Shown here: one piece after another, positions 55,370 through 64,000 of the stretch
Layout of the letters: each line of letters opens with the position of its first letter
Numbering within the stretch: the stretch's first letter is position 1
Assembly: GCA_008638375.1 (NCBI GenBank)
Contig: CM018043.1
Coordinates: forward strand, 41,114,066-41,178,065
Direction of reading: 5' to 3'
From: Nyssa sinensis
Lineage: Eukaryota > Streptophyta > Magnoliopsida > Cornales > Nyssaceae
Length of the DNA stretch: 64,000 nucleotides
Made by a program: the position numbers and the translations under genes
Notes under the pieces: generated by a model
What the model saw: only the letters and a program-made list of their open reading frames with translations
Databases searched by the model: none
Told to the model about the DNA's origin: nothing

Positions 55370-57041
55370 TTCTGTAATAGGGGAGTCAGCATGGAGGACG
55401 TAGATGACATGGTTGTTCTGCCTCTGGGGCTCGTTTCGTCCTTCCCTCTGCTCCTGCCTCTGCTTGGGCCTCTGGTCTGGCCGTTGTTGAGGCTTGTCTT
55501 CTTGGGGTTTTGCCTTCCGTTTTGCTTGACGAACTCCTGAAGACTTCCCTTCTTTATGAGCTGCTCTATCTCATATCGAAGGGTCCTGCATGTGTTAGTT
55601 GTATGTCCATGATCTTTATGGAAATTACAATACTTACTTTGATCCCGAAGGCTGGGATCTCCTTTGATTGGTTCCGGCCACCTCAGGTTTTCCCGATCTC
55701 GAATCTGCTGGAGTACTTGGTTCGGTGTGGTGTTCAAAGGAGTGAAGTTAGTGAACTCCCTTGGTCCGGAATTGTACACAGCCCTGGGTGCTGTTCTCTT
55801 CTCTAGGCTCCTGGCCTTCTTCTTGTTGGAGTCTCTTCTGTGGTCCTCCTTCTTGTGATCCTCCCTCTTTGGATTATCCCTCTGGGTCTGATCTTTGCCC
55901 TTCTGGGATGTGCAATTGGCTTCTTCCAGGTTGATATATTTCCTGGCCCGATCCATTAGTGCCGCCATGTCGGCCGGAGGGCTCTTTGTTAAGGAGTCTC
56001 TAAAGCCACCATGGGCAAGTCCAGCAGTTAAGGCAGCTACAGGGAGTTTTGGGCTGCAGTCAGTGATCTCAGTGAGTTCGGCATTGAAGCGCGCAATGTA
56101 GGCTCTGAGGGACTCCTCCTTAGTCTGCTTGACATTTAACAGGAACTCTGGTCCCCTTTTGAGCCTTCTGCTGGTCATAAACCTGTCCAAGAATTGTCTA
56201 CCGAGCTCATAGAAGTTGGTAATTGAGTTCGGAGGGAGGTTATAGAACCATTTCAGAGTAGTTCCTTTTAAGCTGGTCATGAAAGTTCGGCACATAAAAG
56301 CATCAGAGGCCCCGTGGAGGGCCATTGTATGCTGGTAGTGCGAGAGATGATCTCCTGGGTCTCCAGACCCATCGTACAGGGTGAACTTTGGCACCATGAA
56401 CTTTCTAGGCCTTTCTTCTGACATGATGGCGTGAGTGAATGGGGTGGCCAGTCTTCCGAGCAGCCTGGCCAACTCATCTTGCTCTGGAGGGTTCTGAGGG
56501 CCTCTCAAGGCAATTGTTCGGTCCATAGACTCGGCGATTTCTTCTACCCTCCGTGGGTCTCTGAGTTTGACATCTTGCGAACCTTGCCTGACAGCCTCGG
56601 CTTCAGGGTAGTAGGGTTGAGTACGTCTCTCGGATGGAGGAGGGTTACGAACCGGAGGGATTGGTGCTGCATGGGGATGAGGCTCCTGTGGTGCTGGATG
56701 TGCTCCCAAAGCCCTTGGAGTTGGGGCTCGAGTAGTGCTCCAATAGTGGACGTCAGGGACGAAGGCTGATGTTCCCCAGCCTAAAGCTGCTGACGGCTGT
56801 GATCTCTGCCAACGCGGGCAACACACTGGGGGTGCCCGGGCTGGTTATTTGGAGCCTGCTCATGAGGCTCGTCATTCTCCGTGGTAACAGGGGGTTAAGT
56901 TCTCGCAGCAATGTTGACCGGTGGGTTAGGAGGGTTCGTCCCTTGATTCTGTGTAAGCGTTGCCAGCGTTCTAGTGATGGCAAGCAACTGTTCCTGCACT
57001 AGTTCATTATGTCGTTTGATCGATTCGATCTCTTGTCGCAT
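55243..57041 (-). pseudogene. Element C gag
   Basis: The start is the ATG read from 57041 (MRQEIESIKRHNELVQEQLL, a coiled coil). A TAA at 56895-56897 and a frameshift follow, after which 527 codons are open from 56826. The gag core is PRKFMVPKFTLYDGSGDPGD, RTFMTSLKGTTLKWFYNLPP and FLDRFMTSRRLKRGPEFLLN. A basic linker and a zinc-type motif YCNFHKDHGHTTNTC are next. The pattern is that of Tat-lineage gag. It ends in the protease overlap. Confidence 0.9.
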
Positions 57042-57192
57042 GGGATTAACCGTTGGCCCCCTTGTTCGTGGAGCAGGCGGCCAATGCTGAGAGCTTTGCG
57101 GAATCTGAGTATTCTGTCACGGTCGGAGATTTGGGGCCATAGTTTTTCGGTGAGGAAAGAGATGAGTTTGTGAATAGAGCACTTGGAGATTA

Positions 57193-57214
57193 GTCGTTCC
57201 CACAGACGGCGCCA
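57193..57214 (-). other. Primer binding site of element C
   Basis: The minus strand reads TGGCGCCGTCTGTGGGAACG just inside the LTR end, separated by three bases. This form is common in Tat-lineage elements. I do not assign the tRNA with certainty. Confidence 0.85.
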
Positions 57215-57217
57215 AAC

Positions 57218-57853
57218 TGATGCTGCACTTTTCGACTCGCAATAAGTGTGGGCTCCGTGACCTATAGAACACTCAGAAAGATGATCAGAGGACCGCCGGA
57301 TTGGCTCCGGCGGTAGCCGCTCTGATGCTTAAGTAAACGGAATTGAAAGACTGTATTGAAAGCCAAAGAATGAGCATAAAAATAAAGCATACCTTTAGGG
57401 TTTAATTTATAGGTCGTGGCCTTCCTAAGTTGATTAGGATTCGACGCCATGAATATAGGGATTTGATCATCGGAGATTGCAGTTACCTTGTAGAGTATTG
57501 AGTCGTAGATGGAGATAATCGTAGATAGTAGTTTCCGTGTCGAAGACTGTTTCCTTATTCCCTGCTTGGCAGTTGTTAAGGAAGCCATAAGGTCGGAACC
57601 ATGTGAAATGCTGAATGAATATTGCCCAGAGCATAAGGCCTGGAAGATATGTACATGAGAATGCCTTGGAGGCTCTGCCTGCACTGTATGACCGAGTTTG
57701 TCGGTTCTGTAGGATACATATATGAGAATGCCCTGAAGGCTGTGAATGGTCTGTATGACCGAGTTTATCGGCTCTGTATGATATATATACATGAGATGCC
57801 CTGAAGGCTTGTGGCTGCTCTGTATGATCGAGATTAGTAACTCTGTAAGCACA
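57218..57853 (-). repeat. 5' LTR of element C
   Basis: Begins at 57218 on the plus strand with TGATGCTGCACTT, giving a CA end on the minus strand. It has three near repeats of a block with GAATGCC(C)TGRAGGCT and GTATGACCGAGTTT (57660-57830, about 65 bp apart). The outer end near 57853 (TGTGCTTACAGAG on the minus strand) is a guess because the partner LTR is missing. Confidence 0.7.
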
Positions 57854-60800
57854 CGTGTCTCAAGGTGATTGGTGTGTCTGTTTGTGGTATATCAGAGATC
57901 AAGTTCATTGGGTAATCACAAGTAGATTGGCATCAATCAAGAATTCAGGTTCATCAGGTAGGAAATGGAGTACAAGTTTGGCAGCATATGGAAATAAATG
58001 TGACTGGCTGGGAATAACCCATATTAAAGCATTAGAATTACTTACCTCAGTTTCTTAGTAATGATTTCCCAAACAAGCACCACTATTGTTACCCCACAGC
58101 TTCTTCTCAATTTTGTTGCTTAGGTGGTCCTATAATCATGGATCCAAAAATATTACATAATGAATTAGTACCCACTTTTGTCCCAGACATTGTAATGCAA
58201 TGCTTTAAGTTCCTTTGAACTTAGTCTATTTAGTTAAGTATCTTTAACTCCCCGTTTCAGGGTTTCAACTTATGCTATTATATTCCTTAAATGGGCTTAA
58301 TAACCTTTACAACCATCTTTTAAGTCATTTGGACTTCACTTGTTATCAATTAAGCACTTATTTAACCTTAGGGGCAAAATGGTAATTTTTTTATTCTTGT
58401 CTCGGACCCTATCGTGGTCCCTAGAATATTCTTGATAGCATATATATAAAGTTCTGAGTCTTTTGGGCTTCGTTTGGTATCTGCTTTTGGACATCGGGAC
58501 ATATCGATCATTTCTCAAGGGTATTTTGGTCATACTTTGACTATTCCGGAGTCTTATTCGGCCCCTTTACTTATATCATTATACTTATGGCAATTAATCA
58601 TGGCAAATTGACCTTTATTTGGCATCTACCTTGCACTTACCGTGCTCAAGGGTATTTTGGTCATTTTACGTTTTGTGAGATTCTGACCCCGATTCGTCGT
58701 CTAGTCATGTATGCAGTTTCACGAGTATCCGGGCTTTTATCGGTATTAATTTCGTCCTAATCGGACTTCATTTGGACTTCGTATAGTATCAGGGGCAATT
58801 TGGTAGTTTTACATGTCATAGCTGAATTTTTGGGACCTCAGTTCATAAATTGGACCTCACTATTAGGTCCAGAATGTCCGACCTAGTTGAATTGGACTAT
58901 CTTTTATGTTTAATTGGCCCTGGGTATCATTAGGGGCCGTACAGTTATTTACACTTTACGTGTCTTTATTTTTCGGGACTTAATTTCCTAAATCGGACTC
59001 CACCATCGAGTCTAGAATGCCTGAAATAATAAGAATACACTATTTTTTTATTTAATTTGGACTCCGTTTGACCTCTTTAATGTCCAGGGGTAAAATAGTA
59101 ATTTTACCTAATTAATAAAATAATTAAATTAATTATTTTATTATTAAATTATTTTTCCAGGGGTATATTTGCATAGTTTTTCCAAAAACTGGGCCAGAGT
59201 GTAAATACTCAGAACTGTTGGGGCCTTAAATTAATTTCAGAAAGTTTAGGGGTTTAAAACAGAATTTCTTAAAGTGAGGGTTCAGAACCGTTTGGTTTAG
59301 GGTTCAACTAGCTGAACCAGTCCAAAAACCCTGGAACCAACCGGTTCACTGTCCTTCAGAAAACCGGGATACGATATCCCTGTTAACCCAATTTTGGCCC
59401 TTAGCCGTATTCAGGTTATCCCTAAAACTGAATTCCAATTTCTTATACCAGAAACCAAACAGGGTGATTACAGATTTTAAATTAAAACATTTGACATCAA
59501 AACTGTGCCGTCTAACTAAACCTGTTTATGAGACGGGTCCAGTTCTGACCCAATCCAAATCCGACCCGAACCGGCCCGCACTGTTCATCGTCTTCCCCCC
59601 TTCTTTCCCAGTTTTTGCCCTAATTTTTGATTTCATATTTTCTCAATTTCGTGAGTTTCTGGGTACGGTTCTTCACTGTTTTTGATTCCAATCGATTTCT
59701 GGAAGTGAAGCCAATAATTTGGCATGCGTTTTGAGCCTCGAATCTAAGGATGGAGCTCGGTTCAGTCCCATTATCGTAGGGGCCTGCAACTCCACCATAC
59801 GCATTCATTTCTCAACCAAATCTTGTGAGATTTGGTTCCTTGTGACCCATGCATTAGGGGCTTCAAGTCCCCATTCCCAAAACTCAGTTTAGGAGTCTAT
59901 TTCAGAGTTTGGGTTTCAAACCCGAGACCTGTAACCTTCATTTCGGTGGTCTAAATCTGAGTTTTGGGGTCGCGGTATAGGGTTTCTAGGACCCTCATGA
60001 GGTCTAGATCAGGTCTTAGATGTCAAAAACAGGTTTCGTGCTAGCCGTTTCAGACCTGCTTTGTTGGAGGTCATTAATGGCGGCTGCTCACGGTTTTGGG
60101 TTCTAGGCTGTCTCGGTCTCAAATTTTCATGCCAAGATCAGGTTGAGGCATTTTAAACTTCATGCATGCAATCTAACAGGCTTTACAATGTCAAAATAGT
60201 ACAAAAATTAAAACAAAGTAATGGAGCAGTTTTGAGGTTATACCTTCAATAGCTCCTCCCTTCCATGGCTCGGTTCAAAACCCTCTCAGTGCCCTTCAGA
60301 ATTTTCCCAGTCGCCTTCACGTGCCCTCAGTTGACACACTCATAGACCTACACTCATATGAACATCCATACCATGTTTTGCTCTCTCACCCTTTCTCTAA
60401 ATTTCTCACTTCAAAGCCCATACCACCCTAATATATAAACAGGCAATTTACTTATTTGTTTTTATAACAAATTTTGGCTGCATGTAAATTGATTGGTGGT
60501 GGTGTAGTGACATAATCATTTTGCCCCCCATATATATACATCTATGTATACATATATATGTGTGCAGGTTCGGATGACTGATTAGGGTTGACATAAGGTG
60601 ATGGAAGCTAATCATATGGGGTTTGCATGCAAGGCCATTAGTCAGTTGTGAGGTGGACTTGGACAATTTTGAGTTCATATATATTTTGTGGTATTATTGA
60701 GCAAGAAATTGTTGGCAGCCCATTTGGTAACTTTTTGAGTAAAATTTCTTTCCCTCCATAGGTCAAGGGTTTAATTCCCCTTGGCCTCATAAGTGGGTAT

Positions 60801-61205
60801 TTTCCACCATTTAGGCTAAGGCCTTGTTTGGTTACCGCATTAATTCAGTTTCACTGTTTCCCTCGTAATTTCTTTTCTGTTGCTCCTTTTTCGATACGGT
60901 TTCTTCCGAGGGTTTCGTATTTCAGTTAGCTTCAGTGTCAAAGGCCCCGTGTCAATTATTATTTACTTGAGATTTTCGTAATTAGCTAATTCAAGTTTCG
61001 TCAATGTTAAAACGACATTATTTCTCTTAATTAATTGATAATTAGGCCCGAGTGTTACACCTTCTTCTCCAGATATGTTTAATCATTTTATTGGTCTATC
61101 GTGACCGCCGAGAGATTTTCAAATAACTCATTTGATTATTCTTTAAGTCGATGCTAATTAATAATTAGCAAGTTAATTATTAATTAGTCAGGTCGGGGTG
61201 TTACA
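57854..61205. other. Noncoding, LTR-like DNA left of A5
   Basis: About 3.35 kb without a supported gene. The right end GGTCGGGGTGTTACA at 61205 is the complement of TGTAACACCCCGACC, the start of LTRs seen at 43901 and 63679, so the right part is probably a long minus-oriented LTR. A second such end (GGCCCGAGTGTTACA, 61058) suggests nesting. Phrases like GGGGCAAAATGGTAATTTT recur (58371, 58787, 59088). No second LTR or internal domain was seen. Confidence 0.5.
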
Positions 61206-62240
61206 AGACCTCTACCAAAAATAACAAAACCTTACACAAGGGACTAGGAGTGTAGAGGATTACCATAAGGAGATGGAGGTGGCTATGATTCGGGCTAATG
61301 TAGAAGAGGATCGGAAGGCCACAATGGCTAGATTTTTAAGTGGTCTGAATAGAGACATAGCCAATGTAGTGAGTTGTAGCATTATGTAGAGGTAGAAGAC
61401 ATGGTGCACATGGCTATGAAGGCGGAGAGGCAATTAAAGAGAAAGGGGCTAGGAAGGTATACTTCAGTTTCTGGCACACCTTGGAGACCAAAATGGGATA
61501 GAAATGATCGAGTTGTAGCAAAGGGGAAGGCCGAACCACCTAAGGAAAAATATGAGGGAATTAGCAAGAACAAAGCCAAGGTAGATTTCCAACCTTCAAG
61601 GAATAGAGATATTAAATGTTTCAAATGTTTTGGTTTTGGGCACATCGCGTCTCAATGTCCAAACAAGCGAGTGATGGTTATGCGTGACAATGGGGAGGTG
61701 ATGACTGAAAGTGAGGATGATGGTGATGAGATGCTCGAGTGGAATACCCCGTGCTGAGTCTCTTGTTGCCAGACGTGCTCTCAATACCCAAATTAAGGTA
61801 GATGATATGGAGCAGCAGAGAGAGAACATATTTCATACTAGATGTTATGTAAACAACAAGGTGTGTAGTATGATTATAGATGGGGGAAGTTGCACCAATG
61901 TAGCTAGTACCACCCTATTTGAAAAGTTGAGCTTATCTTTACTGAAGCATCCTAGACCTTATAAGTTACAGTGGTTGAATGAATGTGGGGAGGTCAAGCT
62001 TAATAAGTAGGTTTTGGTGGCTTTTGCTATTGGGAGGTATAGTGATAAGATGCTCTGTGTTGTAGTTCCTATGCATGCTGGCCATATTTTGTTGGAGAGG
62101 CCATGGAAGTATGATAGAAAGGTGATTCGTGATGGGTTTAGGAACAGGTATAGCTTTGTAAAGGATGGAAAAATAATCAAGCTTGCTCCTTTAACCTCAA
62201 AACAGGTATATGGACCAACTGAAGCCGAAAAGTGAGATTG
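61206..62240 (+). pseudogene. A5 gag C-terminal half and protease
   Basis: Gag reads EVAMIRANVEEDRKATMARF, then [16 protein letters not shown] after stops at 61377-61390. The knuckle CFKCFGFGHIASQC is intact (61620-61661). A deletion near 61735 joins the acidic stretch to SLVARRALNTQIKVDD in another frame. The protease motif MIIDGGSCTNVAS is intact (near 61873-61910). A stop replaces Gln at 62008. The linker follows in broken frame. Confidence 0.88.
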
Positions 62241-63678
62241 AGCAAAAAAGAAAGGGTGAGGCTGAAACCTCATGAAAAAAAAAGAGAGTGAAACAAAAAT
62301 AGAGAGGTGGTTGAGAATAAAGAAAAGAAAGTGGAGCCACGAGAGAAAAAAGAAAGAGAACCTGTAAAGAGAAAAAGAGAGACAAAGATGAGTTTTTATG
62401 CAAAGGAGAGTGAGGTTAAAAGGGCCTTCTTAGCAGATTAGCCTATAATTTTTCTTGTTTACAAAGAATCTTATTTTAATCTTGATGAAACTAACCAATC
62501 TCTTCCTAGTGTGGCTGTTTCTTTGATGCAAGAGTTCGAGGATGTATTTTCAGAGGAGATGTCGAGTGGGTTATTACCCATTAGAAGCATTAAACATCAA
62601 ATTGATTTCGTACCTGGAGCCGTTATTCCAAACCGACCAACCTATAGGAGTAATCCGGAGGAGACAAAGGAGCTTCAAAGGCAAGTTGAAGATTTGATGA
62701 GCAAGGGGTCCGTGAGAGAGAGCATGAGCCCATGTGCAGTACCAGTGCTACTAGTGCCAAAGAAGGATGGGACTTGGAAGATGTGCGTTGATTGTAGAGC
62801 GGTCAATAATATTATGGTAATGTATTGTCATCCCATTCCCAGATTAGATGATATGCGTGATGAATTGCATGACTCATATATTTTTAGTAAAATAGATCTT
62901 AAAAGTAGATACCATCAAATTAGAATGAAAGGGGAAGATGAATGGAAAACTGCTTTTAAGACTAAATATGGAATTTATGAATGGTTGGTTATGCCATTTG
63001 GACTTACAAATATGCCTAGTACTTTCATGAGATTAATGAACCATGTATTACGTGCGTTCCTATGCAAATTTGTAGTCGTATACTTTGATGATATCTTAGT
63101 GTACAGCAAGAACTTAGATGAACATATTGAGCGTTTGAGATGTGTGTTTGATGTGTTAAGGTGTGAAAAGTTGTATGCTAATTTTAACAAATGTACTTTT
63201 TGTATGAAAAAAAATTGTTTTTCTTGGTTATGTTGTTAGTACAAAAGGTATTGAGGTGGATGAAGAGAAAGTCAAGGCCATCAAGGAGTGGCCAACGCCT
63301 AAAGGCATCACTGAGGTAAGAAGCTTTCATGGTTTACCTATTTTTTATAGGCATTTTGTTAAGGATTTTAGCATCATTGCTGCACCACTTATTGAAATAA
63401 TTAAAAAGAATGTTGGATTTCATTGGTGGGTTGATCACGTGAATGCATTTGCTAATATTAAAGAAAGATTATGTTCTACACGTATGTTAGCATTACCTGA
63501 TTTTAACAAAACTTTTAAGATTGAATGTGATGCCTCAAGAATAGGAATTGGAGCCGTTTTGATGCAGGATAGGCGGCCCATAGCCTTCTTCAGCGAGAAA
63601 CTAAGTGGGGCGGCCCTGAATTACCCCACTTATGACAAAGAACTTTATTCTCAAGAGACGTGGCAGCACTACCTTTGG
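62241..63678 (+). pseudogene. A5 linker, reverse transcriptase and RNase H start
   Basis: The Lys/Glu-rich linker leads to MSFYAKESEVKRAFLAD and a stop at 62440. RT from 62511 is open over 242 codons: [58 protein letters not shown] and an intact [11 protein letters not shown] (near 63080). A frameshift at about 63230 leads to [15 protein letters not shown] and the RNase H start [18 protein letters not shown] 19-base deletion near 63650 removes LVRPL-type residues before ETWQHYLW, and the LTR start cuts it at 63678. Confidence 0.9.
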
Positions 63679-64000
63679 TGTAATACCCCGACCTGAATTA
63701 AGGACTATTAAGCCGTTGGTGTTAAATGGGTAATCGACCTGAATTACCCCACTCAGGACGACTGTACGTCACTTTCTTTGCAGTCACCAACGTGTCGGTT
63801 TCGTGATAATTATATTTTCACGTCAACCGCCGGTCATCGATACGAGTATGAGATTTGGGCATGCATTTCGAGGTTATGAAAAGTAAGTATAAGGATGTCC
63901 ACACTTTAAGAAAATGATTAATTAATTTAATATAATTAATTAATTAAATTGATTTGTTAGAATAAATAGAAAATACACACATTAAAAATGTATTATGTGT
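63679..64000 (+). repeat. Start of an LTR, TGTAAYACCCC family
   Basis: Starts TGTAATACCCCGACCTGAAT directly after A5 RNase H. It contains CCTGAATTACCCCACTCAGG and ACGACTGTACGTCACTTTCT, shared with the complement of 43720-43790. AT-rich at the window end. The other end lies outside. Confidence 0.75.

Larger units (their letters stand above)
47314..57853 (-). mobile_element. Tat-lineage (Retand/Ogre-like) Ty3/gypsy element C
   Basis: Minus-strand order: LTR (57853-57218), primer site, gag, protease, RT, RNase H, second RNase H, integrase, then a non-pol 3' section with a 62-bp tandem array and a spliced ORF on the opposite strand. The extra RNase H and an antisense ORF between pol and the 3' LTR are established marks of the Tat lineage. 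A 3' LTR was not found left of 47314, so the element is truncated there or its LTR has been replaced. Stops and an RT active-site change show it is defective, though large parts of gag and RT remain open. Confidence 0.9.
61206..63678 (+). mobile_element. Gypsy family A copy A5 (internal fragment)
   Basis: Plus-strand piece from mid gag to RNase H, bounded on the left by the LTR-like end at 61205 and on the right by an LTR start at 63679 (TTTGG precedes it). It aligns with A3 26771-29030. It keeps the CCHC knuckle, protease motif and RT box that other copies lost, but is interrupted by stops and short deletions. Confidence 0.92.

Noticed and set aside
57262..57852. 196-codon ORF on the minus strand right of element C
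   Set aside because: It lies in the LTR of element C and is largely translation of its internal repeats.
59925..59940. AGACCTGTAACC as left partner of the AGACC duplication beside A5
   Set aside because: The sequence to its left is not family A gag and the following bases do not match the TGTAACACCCC LTR start.

Overview
This window is a block of nested, decayed transposable elements from a land plant, most likely a flowering plant. No host protein-coding gene, rRNA or tRNA gene can be supported. The plant assignment rests on families known only or mainly from plants: Ty3/gypsy elements with initiator-tRNA-Met or tRNA-Asp-type primer sites, L1-type LINEs whose ORF1 carries a DUF4283-like domain and a CCHC knuckle, a Tat-lineage gypsy element with a second RNase H and an antisense 'gypsy-type transposon' ORF, and a spliced En/Spm (CACTA) transposase remnant.

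Layout. 1-1774 (-): leader, primer site and 1.57 kb LTR of element G, inserted in the integrase of gypsy copy A1. 1775-7057 (-): A1 with leader, primer site and 5' LTR. 7058-8066 and 14103-14786: featureless DNA flanking LINE B1 (8083-14086, +), which has a perfect 16-bp target duplication. 14787-18094 (+): hybrid LINE (family C endonuclease joined to a family B 3' half), split by the gutted gypsy copy A2 (15731-17178). 18095-23840 (+): LINE C2, cut off where gypsy copy A3 begins (23841-31174, +). A3 gag holds a solo LTR of a second gypsy family (25439-26364). 31175-43051 (-): gypsy copy A4, meeting A3 tail to tail. A4 is interrupted by LINE D (31556-38896), which itself contains a 4.0 kb solo LTR (33877-37869), and its RT region is replaced by LINE E (40063-41428). 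43052-46490: LTR scraps, CACTA transposase exons, a ~160-bp tandem array and a tiny LINE tail. 47314-57853 (-): Tat/Retand-like element C with gag, protease, RT, two RNases H and integrase on the minus strand, a 62-bp tandem array, and a spliced antisense ORF on the plus strand. 57854-61205: LTR-like noncoding DNA. 61206-63678 (+): gypsy fragment A5. 63679-64000: start of a TGTAAYACCCC-type LTR that runs off the window.

Every coding region in families A, B, C-LINE and element C carries nonsense codons, frameshifts, deletions or lost catalytic residues, so nothing here looks autonomous. The main value is the readable insertion history: several target-site duplications fix exact boundaries and order events (A4, then LINE D, then the 4 kb LTR; A1, then G; hybrid LINE, then A2; A3, then the 926-bp LTR). 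I did not find a new functional system. The most unusual observations are a LINE copy with a perfect target duplication but no 3' tail, the hybrid LINE, a simple microhomology join between a LINE and an LTR, and the antisense spliced ORF plus dimeric repeat array in element C.
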